A DNA stretch of 16,715 bases from Propionibacteriaceae bacterium UBA5174 (lineage in GTDB: Bacteria > Actinomycetota > Actinomycetes > Propionibacteriales > Propionibacteriaceae): NCBI GenBank assembly GCA_002413345.1, contig DHWU01000081.1, forward strand, positions 27,499-44,213, written 5' to 3'. The position numbers and the translations under genes were made by a program. The notes beneath the pieces were generated by a model. That model did no database searches and was not told the origin of the DNA. It saw nothing but the letters and a program-made list of their open reading frames with translations. Positions 1-6,719 of the stretch are shown piece by piece. The number at the start of each line of letters is the position of its first letter. Position 1 is the first letter of the stretch.

Positions 1-6
1 GGTCGA

Positions 7-1038
7 TTAGTGACCATGACGGTGGTGCTCGTCGGGAAAGTGTCGATGCGCGTGAGTCTGAAGCTGGTGAGTGTGCAGATGACGATGGGCCTTCCCTGAT
101 GAAGCTTCGCCACCAGGAAAGTGATCATGATGGCCGTCACCATGACTGTGCCAATGATCGTGGGCGCGCTCGGTGTGGGCGTGGGGGTGCTCGTGCCGTT
201 CTTGTAGGTGAAGGATCACCCCGGTGGCCATCAGCGCAGCCGCAACCACAAGCGTCCAGGTGATCGGTTCACCGAAACCAAGAGCCAGCGCCGCCCCAAT
301 GAACGGGGCCACCGAGAAGTAGGCCCCAGCCCTGGCAGTTCCAAGCTGCCCCAGTGCGTTGATGAACAGCACCAGACTGATGCCGTAGGACGCCACCCCG
401 ATCATTGCCGCACCAATAAGCGCTGGCATTGCGGGCAGCTGGGCACCAAGGATGAGGGCCAACACCAGATTGACCGGGCCAGCGACGCCACCTTTGATAG
501 CCGCCAACCAGGTGGCATCGTTCAGCGCCACCGATCTGGTCAGGTTGTTGTCGATTCCCCAGCTCAGGCAAGCGCCCAAGATCGCTACCGTCGCCCACAG
601 ACCACCGAACTGTGCCTGCCCCGGCCAACTGAGCACCACCGCACCAGCCGCGATCAGCCCGAAGCCAAGCACGATGCGCCGATCGGTGGCCTCTCGAAAT
701 ACCAACCAGGCAATCAACGCAGTAAAAAGCCCTTCGGCATTGAGAAGCAGCGACGCTCCGGTCGCTGGCATCGACACCAGGGCGAACATCAACAACACCG
801 GAGCCAACACCCCACCGAAAATCACAGAGCCAGCAACCGCCCACCGATCCCGCGCTGGCAGGTGAGCTCTCGGTGTCCGACGCAGGGCTCGCCAAGCGAA
901 CAAGGCCACCCCGGCCGCGGTATACAACAGTCCGGCCAGCAACCACGGGCTCACCTGACCAAGCAACATTTTGGCCGCGGGCGTCCCCGCACCGAAAAGA
1001 AGCGCAGCGCCCAGCCCAAAGACCGCACCCTTGTTCAC
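7..1038 (-). CDS. DMT/EamA-family permease with histidine-rich C-terminal tail
   Basis: The protein has about ten hydrophobic segments in the two five-helix halves typical of the drug/metabolite transporter (EamA) superfamily, for example GAVFGLGAALLFG near the N-terminus and TLVVAAALMATGVIL as the last helix. After the last helix, a soluble tail of 64 residues (about 280-343) contains 22 histidines plus Asp and Glu, in H-x-H runs such as HDHWHSHGDGHHDH. Such tails bind Ni2+, Co2+ or Zn2+ in known metal proteins. A divalent-metal transport role is therefore inferred from the tail and the B12 neighbourhood; direction and substrate are unknown. I chose the GTG at 1038, which gives M-N-K-G just before helix 1. 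A GTG at 1089 would add 17 unhelpful residues, and a GTG at 1047 is also possible. The gene is divergent from cobQ. Family assignment is firm; substrate is a guess. Confidence 0.85.
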   Translation of the reverse strand: MNKGAVFGLGAALLFGAGTPAAKMLLGQVSPWLLAGLLYTAAGVALFAWRALRRTPRAHLPARDRWAVAGSVIFGGVLAPVLLMFALVSMPATGASLLLNAEGLFTALIAWLVFREATDRRIVLGFGLIAAGAVVLSWPGQAQFGGLWATVAILGACLSWGIDNNLTRSVALNDATWLAAIKGGVAGPVNLVLALILGAQLPAMPALIGAAMIGVASYGISLVLFINALGQLGTARAGAYFSVAPFIGAALALGFGEPITWTLVVAAALMATGVILHLQERHEHPHAHTERAHDHWHSHGDGHHDHFPGGEASSGKAHRHLHTHQLQTHAHRHFPDEHHRHGH

Positions 1039-1142
1039 CCTGACCACCGACCCATCTTCGCCGTAACAACCCTGCAACCGATAGCCCACTGAGCAGATGT
1101 CGCCAACCGTTGGTCACAGCTCAGCTAGGCAAAGCTGGCAGA

Positions 1143-2591
1143 ATGCCCACCATGGCCGGACTCCTGATCGCGGGCACTTCATCAGATGCCGGCAAGTCGT
1201 TGATCACGGCTGGACTGTGTCGAGCTTGGGCGCGACAAGGGGTGAAAGTAGCGCCGTTCAAAGCCCAAAACATGAGCAACAACTCGATGGTCTGCGCTGA
1301 CGGATCTGAGATTGGCCGGGCGCAGTATCTCCAAGCGATTGCCGCCAAAGTGGAACCGGCAGCTTGGCACAACCCAGTGTTGTTGAAACCGGCCACCGAT
1401 CGGCGAGCTTTTGTCGTGCTTGCTGGGCGCAGCGCGGGCGTGCTTGAGGCCGGCCAGTACGCCACCGGACGCAGCCAGCTAGCCGAAGTCGCGTTCGACT
1501 CTTTCGCTTCACTGGCCAGCGCTCACGAGGTGGTGGTGGCCGAAGGTGCTGGGTCGCCAGCTGAAATCAATCTGCGCCATGGCGACTACGTAAACTTCGG
1601 TCTGGCCCGGCGTTTCGACCTACCCGTGGTGCTGGTCGGCGATATCGATCGCGGTGGCGTATTGGCGTCGATCTTCGGCCATTGGGGCATCGTGGAGGCC
1701 GCCGACCGCACCTTGCTAGCCGGTTACTTGATCAACAAATTTCGTGGCGACCAAGGCGTCCTCGACCCGGGATTGGCCGAACTCAGCGATCGGACCGGGT
1801 TACGAAATTTTGGGGTGCTGCCCTGGCTAGACCAAGTTTGGCTAGATGGCGAAGATGCCTTGGCTTTTGCCAAATGGCCCCGCAGATCCACCAACTCTGG
1901 CAGCCTGCGGATCGCCGCGATTCGGTTCCCACGGATCTCGAATGCCACTGATCTGGATGCCCTCGCCGCTGAGCCTGGGCTGGACGTGTTCGCCACTGCT
2001 GATCCGGCTGAGGTTCTGACCGCTGATCTGGTGGTGCTACCTGGCAGCCGGGCCACTATCGCCGACCTGGCCTGGCTGCGCGAACGCGGCCTGTCCGCGG
2101 CAGTGACTGCCCGGGCCGCGGCAAATGGGCCCATTTTGGGCATCTGTGGTGGCTACCAAATGCTCACCGAACTTATCGACGACCCGGTGGAATCTGCGGT
2201 GGGCCGCGAACCGGGATTGGGGTTACTGCCAGCCAAAGTCCGATTCAGCACCGACAAGGTACTCGGGCGCCCGAGCGGTGATTGGCAAGGACATCCAGTA
2301 GTTGGCTACGAGATTCATCACGGTGTGGTCGAAGCCAGCGGCGGCGAACCGTTCCTTGACGGAATCCGAGTTGGCAACACTTGGGGCACCATCTGGCACG
2401 GCGCCTTCGAAAATGACTCCTTTCGCCGGGCCTGGTTGGCCCAACTGGCCCAAGAAGTTGGCTCAACCTGGCAGCCCGTCATCGGCGAACCGAGCTTCGC
2501 TCAGCGGCGAGAGCAAATGCTTGACGACTTAGCTGATGCTTTGACCGAGCACGTTGATCTGAATGGCTTGCTGGAACTGGCCCGGAGCTGA
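1143..2591 (+). CDS. cobQ: Adenosylcobyric acid synthase (CobQ/CbiP)
   Basis: This cytosolic enzyme uses glutamine and ATP to amidate the b, d, e and g carboxylates of adenosylcobyrinic a,c-diamide. At 482 residues it has normal family length. The N-terminal dethiobiotin-synthetase-like ATPase domain opens with GTSSDAGKS (residues 11-19), followed by the family motif FKAQNMSNNS (about 39-48). The C-terminal glutamine amidotransferase domain carries the nucleophile Cys335 in GICGGYQ and the catalytic His419 in IWHGAFE. I take the ATG at 1143; the ATG at 1152 is equally compatible with the family N-terminus, and an upstream TTG at 1110 is unlikely. No strong ribosome binding site is visible, so the start is uncertain by a few codons. 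It stands alone, divergent from the His-tailed permease and convergent with cbiO. Confidence 0.95.
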   Translation: MPTMAGLLIAGTSSDAGKSLITAGLCRAWARQGVKVAPFKAQNMSNNSMVCADGSEIGRAQYLQAIAAKVEPAAWHNPVLLKPATDRRAFVVLAGRSAGVLEAGQYATGRSQLAEVAFDSFASLASAHEVVVAEGAGSPAEINLRHGDYVNFGLARRFDLPVVLVGDIDRGGVLASIFGHWGIVEAADRTLLAGYLINKFRGDQGVLDPGLAELSDRTGLRNFGVLPWLDQVWLDGEDALAFAKWPRRSTNSGSLRIAAIRFPRISNATDLDALAAEPGLDVFATADPAEVLTADLVVLPGSRATIADLAWLRERGLSAAVTARAAANGPILGICGGYQMLTELIDDPVESAVGREPGLGLLPAKVRFSTDKVLGRPSGDWQGHPVVGYEIHHGVVEASGGEPFLDGIRVGNTWGTIWHGAFENDSFRRAWLAQLAQEVGSTWQPVIGEPSFAQRREQMLDDLADALTEHVDLNGLLELARS

Positions 2592-2601
2592 TTCAGCTTT
2601 C
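2586..2601 (+). terminator. Weak hairpin at the cobQ/cbiO convergent junction
   Basis: AGCTG-ATT-CAGCT spans the cobQ stop codon and is followed by a short TTT. A 5-bp stem with a 3-nt loop and such a short T run is at best a weak intrinsic terminator. It is listed because the two genes face each other with only 8 nt between their stops. Confidence 0.2.
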
Positions 2602-3433
2602 AAGCAGGCTGCCGATTGCTACCCGATTCAGCCACCGCTGCGCTGAGCCCGGCAACATTTCGAATGCCGCGCCCAGCTAGTCCCAGTTCGGCTGCAAGCT
2701 GCAAGACGATCGGCTGACGCAGCCTTGCTTGGGCCACCAATTCGGTGTCAGCGAGTAGGTCTCCAGCCGATCCACAAACCAGCCGCCCGTCAACCAAGAC
2801 GGCCGCTGAATCCGCCCACCACAAGGCAAAATCAACCTCGTGGGTCGAAATCACCACGGTAGTGCCATCGGCCTGCAAGCTCGCTAATGCCTGCACCATC
2901 TCGTCGACCCCTTGCGGGTCAAGACCGGCAGTAGGTTCGTCCAACAAGATCACCGATGGCCGCATTGCCAATGCGCCCGCAATCGCCACCCGTTTTCGCT
3001 GCCCGTAAGACAGTTCATGAATCGGGCGTTCGGCGAGGTCTTCGATGGATAGCACCTGGAGGGCATGGGCCACCCGCGCGCGCACCTGAGACTCGGCAAG
3101 GCCCAGGTTCAGCGGCCCGAAAGAGACATCTCGAAAGACGTCGGCGGCAAATAGCTGATCGTCGGGATTCTGCGTCACCAACTGCACCAGTTGGCGGTGA
3201 GTCCGCAGCCCGGCGCGGTTGTACCTGACTGGATCGCCAGCAACCGACACCACCCCCGCCGCTGGCTTCACTGCACCCGACAACACCCTCAACAGCGTGG
3301 TTTTTCCTGATCCGTTGGCCCCGAGCAAGGCGAGCCGAGATCGATTCGGAATGTCGACTGCAATGTCTTGAAGCACCGTCCGCGACCCGAACCGAACCTC
3401 GATTCCCTTGGCGGACAGTCTGTGCTGATTCAT
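2600..3433 (-). CDS. cbiO: Cobalt ECF transporter ATPase CbiO
   Basis: This is the ATP-binding subunit of the energy-coupling-factor cobalt importer, 277 residues. It has all the ABC landmarks: Walker A GANGSGKTT (38-46), a Q-loop in the ECF-typical form QNPDDQ (88-93), the signature LSYGQRKR (141-148), Walker B VILLDEPT (161-168) and the switch histidine His198 in STHEVD. The Asp-rich Q-loop is characteristic of CbiO/EcfA-type ATPases. The ATG at 3433 overlaps the cbiQ stop by 4 nt (ATGA), which argues for translational coupling. The C-terminal extension after the nucleotide-binding domain is about 60 residues. It is the last gene of cbiMNQO and converges with cobQ. Confidence 0.95.
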   Translation of the reverse strand: MNQHRLSAKGIEVRFGSRTVLQDIAVDIPNRSRLALLGANGSGKTTLLRVLSGAVKPAAGVVSVAGDPVRYNRAGLRTHRQLVQLVTQNPDDQLFAADVFRDVSFGPLNLGLAESQVRARVAHALQVLSIEDLAERPIHELSYGQRKRVAIAGALAMRPSVILLDEPTAGLDPQGVDEMVQALASLQADGTTVVISTHEVDFALWWADSAAVLVDGRLVCGSAGDLLADTELVAQARLRQPIVLQLAAELGLAGRGIRNVAGLSAAVAESGSNRQPA

Positions 3434-4188
3434 GAGATAACCATCCAGATCGAGGAGCAAGTCACAACAGCCCCCAGTGCGGCGAGAGTGCCCACCAAAA
3501 ACCAGGTGGACCGAAAACGCTGCGGCTCCAGGGTTTTCAGACTGTCGGTGTAGCCGCGCCCGGCCAGACCGTCCTCCAGTTGTTGGGCACGATCCCACGA
3601 CCGAAGAAACAACACTGCAGCTGCCATCGAGGCCGACCGCATCGCAGACCGTCGATTCGCATATCCAAGTCGAGCTTCTTGGGCCGAACGAATGGCGCCC
3701 GCGTTTTCCAACAGCCCGAAGGTGAGTCGATAGATCAACGCGGCAATTTCGATCAACGGGTCAGGCACCCGCGCCTTACGCAGCCCCGCGAAAATGTCGA
3801 CCATGGGCGTTGAACAAGCCAGCACCAGCATCGCCAAGGTGGCCGCGCTCGCCCGAAGGCCAAGGTTCGTGGCCTGAGTCAAGCCAGTCGCCGTGATCTG
3901 AAGATTCAGCCGGCCATCCCAACTCACGCTGACCAGAACTGTGGCCACGCCAATCAAAATCGACACCGCTGGCACCCAAGCGATTCGCACCAGCCGATAC
4001 CAACCAAGCTGCACCGGGCCCAGCAGAATCACCAGACTGATCACAGCCACCGCAGCTGCCCCCGGAAAAGGGGGCAGCGCGATGGCCGAAATCAGCAAGC
4101 CCAGCGAAAGAACGGACTTATCGCGCAACGAGCGAACCCGCCATGGGCTGGACCAGGCAGCGTGATCCAGGGTCAGTCCATGAGACAT
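3430..4188 (-). CDS. cbiQ: Cobalt ECF transporter transmembrane coupling protein CbiQ
   Basis: CbiQ is the transmembrane (T) component that couples ATP hydrolysis by CbiO to the substrate-binding CbiM. The 252-residue protein has hydrophobic helices near residues 25-60, 70-90, 100-125 and 230-250. It carries the two short Ala-Arg-Gly type cytoplasmic motifs of T-components that dock on the ATPases: SAQEARLGY (about residues 168-176) and LEDGLAGRGY (about 206-215), the second close to the canonical A-R-G signature. Its ATG overlaps the cbiN stop (TGATG), and its own stop overlaps the cbiO start, so the three genes are tightly coupled. Confidence 0.95.
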   Translation of the reverse strand: MSHGLTLDHAAWSSPWRVRSLRDKSVLSLGLLISAIALPPFPGAAAVAVISLVILLGPVQLGWYRLVRIAWVPAVSILIGVATVLVSVSWDGRLNLQITATGLTQATNLGLRASAATLAMLVLACSTPMVDIFAGLRKARVPDPLIEIAALIYRLTFGLLENAGAIRSAQEARLGYANRRSAMRSASMAAAVLFLRSWDRAQQLEDGLAGRGYTDSLKTLEPQRFRSTWFLVGTLAALGAVVTCSSIWMVIS

Positions 4189-4541
4189 CAGGCCGTCAGG
4201 TCAGTCGCTGGCTGCGCGTCGGCCGATATCGGTTTCCCCGTAGCACCTTCAGCACGTCTGCGTCCCCAAAGCCCGCCGATGGCAAATCCCAGAACAGTGC
4301 CGCCCACGCCTGCTTGGAGCGCGAAAAGTCCCGACTCGATCTCACCGGATTCGGGTTGGAAGAATGGAGTGAACCAGGGCACATAGCCAGGATTTGAGGC
4401 CTCGATCTGGCTAGTGGCAGCGCTATCAGTGCCGACGAATCGCTCTTCGGGATCAGTATGACCACCACCGACGACAAAGCTGATTCCAAAGATGGCAACC
4501 AGTGCCACCACCAGCAAGATGTTTACCGTCATCTTCTTCAT
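4188..4541 (-). CDS. cbiN: Cobalt ECF transporter auxiliary subunit CbiN
   Basis: CbiN is a small membrane protein (117 residues) that assists metal loading by CbiM. It shows the expected two-helix plan: an N-terminal helix (ILLVVALVAIFGISFVVGG), an extracytoplasmic loop rich in acidic and aromatic residues with the family-typical stretch around YVPWFTPFFQPESGEIESGLFALQAG, and a second helix (VLGFAIGGLWG). The ATG at 4541 is preceded by GGAGG with 6-nt spacing and lies 1 nt after the cbiM stop. A longer in-frame start at 4562 lies inside cbiM and is not needed. The C-terminus has about 25 residues beyond the last helix, slightly longer than I would expect. Confidence 0.93.
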   Translation of the reverse strand: MKKMTVNILLVVALVAIFGISFVVGGGHTDPEERFVGTDSAATSQIEASNPGYVPWFTPFFQPESGEIESGLFALQAGVGGTVLGFAIGGLWGRRRAEGATGKPISADAQPATDLTA

Positions 4542-4542
4542 G

Positions 4543-5229
4543 TCAGACCTCCACCAGTTCACGCTCGACAGGAGCCATCACGCCAAGGCGTTCTAGCTGT
4601 GGCCGGGCCACATCGGTGAGTAGCCGGAAGACCAACACCCCCAAGATGCCTTCGGCGATTGCCAACGGGATCTGTGAGATCGCGAAGATTGAGGCGAACT
4701 TCGCCACTGACCCGCCAATACCGGAGACCGGGTCAGGAAACGCCAGCCCGAGCTGAACCGAAGTGACCACGTAGGTGGCCAGATCAGCGAACGCGAGCGC
4801 CAAGAAAATCCCCACATTGGCGTGCCAGTTCAGCTTCTGGGACAGCTTCCAGATGCCGTAACCAACCCAGGGGCCAGCGATGCCCATGCTGAACACATTG
4901 GCACCCAGGGTGGTTAGACCGCCGTGGGCGAGCAGCAACGCTTGAAAGAGCAGCACAACTGTGGCCAGAAATGCCATCACTGGCGGACGAAAAAGCACGG
5001 CCCCCAGCCCGGTACCGGTGGGGTGGGATGAGCTGCCAGTCACCGAAGGCAACTTGATCGAGCTCAGGACGAAGGTAAAAGCGCCCGCAGCTGCTAGTAG
5101 CAGCCGTGATTCGGGGTGTTCTTTCGCCTCTTTGATTACGGCGCGAGCGCCATGAATAACAAATGGTGTGGCAACTGCGAACCATGCAACAGCATGGCCA
5201 ACAGGCAGGAATCCCTCAGCGATATGCAT
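4543..5229 (-). CDS. cbiM: Cobalt ECF transporter substrate-binding membrane protein CbiM
   Basis: CbiM is the integral membrane substrate (S) component that binds Co2+. In this family the metal is held by the free N-terminal amine, His2 and a further conserved histidine. The protein begins MHIAEGFLPVGHA, with His2 in place, and carries the highly conserved motif PSVTGSSSHPTGTGLGA (residues 61-77, His69). At 228 residues with about seven hydrophobic helices it is a normal length. The start is fixed by the required Met-His N-terminus and by AAGGGGA upstream of the ATG at 5229; longer in-frame starts run into the riboswitch. It leads cbiMNQO and lies directly behind a cobalamin riboswitch, so import should be shut down when cobalamin is plentiful. 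Cobalt rather than nickel is supported by context. Confidence 0.96.
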   Translation of the reverse strand: MHIAEGFLPVGHAVAWFAVATPFVIHGARAVIKEAKEHPESRLLLAAAGAFTFVLSSIKLPSVTGSSSHPTGTGLGAVLFRPPVMAFLATVVLLFQALLLAHGGLTTLGANVFSMGIAGPWVGYGIWKLSQKLNWHANVGIFLALAFADLATYVVTSVQLGLAFPDPVSGIGGSVAKFASIFAISQIPLAIAEGILGVLVFRLLTDVARPQLERLGVMAPVERELVEV

Positions 5230-5247
5230 GAGTTCCCCTTCTAGGTG

Positions 5248-5400
5248 TCGTGGCCTTAAGGAACCGTCGCCGACGCGCGTATCTGACTTCCCCAACTGGG
5301 GTCACAGTGGCCCGACCGTCCCGGTTTTGCACCGGATTCCGTCACGTAAGCGGCATTTGATGCTACTCCACCGGAGGCCTCTCCGGTTCATTGATCTCAG
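5248..5400 (-). promoter_or_regulatory. Cobalamin riboswitch upstream of cbiM
   Basis: On the minus strand the leader contains the conserved adenosylcobalamin aptamer core: GGAATCCGGTGC (5329-5340), a CCGGGACGGTC segment, GCCACTGTGA (5302-5311) and a B12-box start AGTCAGAT (5281-5288). The B12 box departs from the usual AGYCAGGAgACCTGCC after its first six bases. A strong 5' hairpin, ACCGGAG/CTCCGGT with a 4-nt loop, lies at the start of the element. Between aptamer and cbiM, GGTTCC (about 5260-5265) can pair with GGAAC at 5232-5236, which overlaps the AAGGGGA ribosome binding site. That suggests control by sequestering the site rather than by termination. Element borders are approximate. Confidence 0.88.
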
Positions 5401-5431
5401 AAATCCCGTGCAGACCAAACCCTACCCTAGT

Positions 5432-5446
5432 TGAGAATGATTCTCG
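5432..5446. promoter_or_regulatory. Fur/Zur-type 7-1-7 inverted repeat upstream of the cbiM riboswitch
   Basis: TGAGAAT-G-ATTCTCG is an inverted repeat of two 7-base arms around one centre base, perfect except for the outermost pair. It has the spacing and the AAT-G-ATT core of Fur-family (Fur, Zur) operators such as TGATAATCATTATCA. It lies about 30-40 nt upstream of the riboswitch for cbiMNQO, beside TAGGGT on the minus strand, a possible actinobacterial -10 element. This is where a repressor would block transcription. The palindrome is seen directly; the regulator identity is inferred. Confidence 0.5.
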
Positions 5447-5468
5447 TTCCCACCTGGGCTCCTGGTGC

Positions 5469-6047
5469 TCATCTTGCCTTAATGACCCCCCATGCACTGA
5501 CCGTGCGGGAGGGCTTAAACCCCGACAAAGCCCCTAGTGGCTCCGCTGTTTCCACCCCAATGCGGACCAGCTCACCACCCCAACGGGCCTGTGCAGCCAC
5601 CAACACCGCATCGGATTCGATGGTCACCGAATGAGCCGCCAAACGGCCCCCGTCCGGCAGCCGCTGCCAGCACTGATCCAACCCAGGCTCGCTCAGCCCA
5701 CCGCCGAAGAACACCGCGTTTGGAGCAGGCAAGCCATCGATTGACTCCGCCAACCCTCCAACCACCACAGTCAGCTGCTCGGCCACCCTAAGGCTGGCGG
5801 CATTGTTGCCGATCCGATCGGCCCGTTCGGCATTGCGCTCAACCGCAATCGCCCGATTCTCTCGATGCAACCGGCACCATTCGATGCCGATGCTGCCCGT
5901 ACCTGCCCCCAGATCCCACAACACCTCACCGGGACGCGGCGCCAACACCGCTAACGCATAGGCCCGCAGCACCCGCTTGGTCAGCAGTCCATCGGTGACG
6001 AAAGCCTCGTCTGGTAGTCCGGCGCTCAGCTGGTCAAAGGTAATCAC
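5469..6047 (-). CDS. cbiT: Precorrin-6B/cobalt-precorrin-6B C15 methyltransferase, decarboxylating (CbiT)
   Basis: CbiT methylates C15 of the corrin macrocycle with S-adenosylmethionine and decarboxylates the C12 acetate side chain. The 192-residue protein is a Rossmann-type methyltransferase with the family entry motif GLPDEAFVTDGLLTKRVLR (10-28), SAM motif I in VLWDLGAGTGSIGIEW (42-57), an acidic residue (Glu70) ending the second strand, and FFGGG (113-117). The open frame continues upstream to 6251, but homology begins only at V-I-T-F-D. I therefore chose the GTG at 6047, preceded by AAGG with 8-nt spacing. It is separate from cbiE, to which it is fused as CobL in aerobic-pathway organisms. 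It lies upstream of cbiM on the same strand and is divergent from cobO. Confidence 0.93.
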   Translation of the reverse strand: MITFDQLSAGLPDEAFVTDGLLTKRVLRAYALAVLAPRPGEVLWDLGAGTGSIGIEWCRLHRENRAIAVERNAERADRIGNNAASLRVAEQLTVVVGGLAESIDGLPAPNAVFFGGGLSEPGLDQCWQRLPDGGRLAAHSVTIESDAVLVAAQARWGGELVRIGVETAEPLGALSGFKPSRTVSAWGVIKAR

Positions 6048-6104
6048 GGGCCGAACCTTAGTCGCGATGCGGCACAATCGAGGCCGTGAACCTAGGAACC
6101 AGCC

Positions 6105-6719
6105 ATGCCTGAGGGAGCCACCGCCACCACCCCCGACGACGGCCTTAGCTCCCGGCAGCGGCGGTTGAGCCCAGCCCTGATCGTGAATACCGGCGAAGGA
6201 AAGGGCAAGACCACCGCAGCAATGGGCCTGGCCCTGCGCGCCTGGCACCAAGGCTGGTCAATCGGAATCTTCCAGTTCGTAAAGTCAGGCAAATGGGTGA
6301 GCGGAGAGCAAGCAGCCATGGAGGTGCTGGACGCTGAGTCAAAGCGCTCCGGCAATGGCGGGCGGATCGACTTCTTCGCCACCGGTTCGGGACGACGCTG
6401 GGTGCGCAAACCCGAAGCCGAACCCGATCAAGCCCAGGCCGCTCGCGAAGCATGGGACGAGGTGCAACTCCGCCTCAGCGAAGAACGCCACGACCTTTAT
6501 GTGCTCGACGAGTTCACCTATCCACTGATCTGGGGCTGGCTGGATGTCAGCCAGGTGGTGGCTGCTTTAGCGACTCGCCCCGGCACTCAGCACGTAGTGA
6601 TAACCGGCCGAAACGCCCCCACCGAATTGCTTGAGATCGCCACCACAGTCACCGAGATGACCAAGATCAAACATCCCTTCGATTCAGGGCAGAAAGGCCA
6701 GGCTGGGATCGAATGGTGA
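6105..6719 (+). CDS. cobO: Cob(I)yrinic acid a,c-diamide adenosyltransferase (CobO/CobA type)
   Basis: This ATP:corrinoid adenosyltransferase transfers the 5'-deoxyadenosyl group of ATP to reduced Co(I) corrinoid. The 204-residue protein has the family's unusual P-loop, GEGKGKTT (30-37, preceded by VNT), and the motif LDEFTYPL (134-141). The later segments HVVITGRNAP (163-172) and the C-terminal K-H-P-F-D-S-G-Q-K-GQAGIEW, a typical CobO/CobA ending, are also present. The ATG at 6105 has AGGAA about 7 nt upstream. The stop lies inside the start region of the next gene (7-nt overlap), so cobO and cobB-cobC are co-transcribed. The roughly 20-residue N-terminal extension before the P-loop domain is normal for CobO. 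Confidence 0.95.
   Translation: MPEGATATTPDDGLSSRQRRLSPALIVNTGEGKGKTTAAMGLALRAWHQGWSIGIFQFVKSGKWVSGEQAAMEVLDAESKRSGNGGRIDFFATGSGRRWVRKPEAEPDQAQAAREAWDEVQLRLSEERHDLYVLDEFTYPLIWGWLDVSQVVAALATRPGTQHVVITGRNAPTELLEIATTVTEMTKIKHPFDSGQKGQAGIEW

Noticed and set aside
7..230. Repeated GTG/CAT-rich pattern that could be taken for a tandem repeat.
   Set aside because: It is the coding trace of the histidine-rich tail (CAC/CAT codons) and has no fixed repeat unit.
208..1092. A 294-codon open frame on the + strand opposite the His-tailed permease.
   Set aside because: Its composition (Arg, Gln, His, Pro rich, no recognisable motif) is that of an antisense shadow in GC-rich DNA; the opposite strand encodes a clear ten-helix permease.
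1103..1113. Palindrome CCAAC-C-GTTGG between the permease and cobQ.
   Set aside because: Only 5-base arms in GC-rich sequence with no match to an operator I recognise; chance is likely.
6048..6251. A 68-codon upstream extension of cbiT.
   Set aside because: It overlaps the divergent cobO coding region and has a poly-Gly low-complexity stretch; CbiT homology starts at the GTG at 6047.
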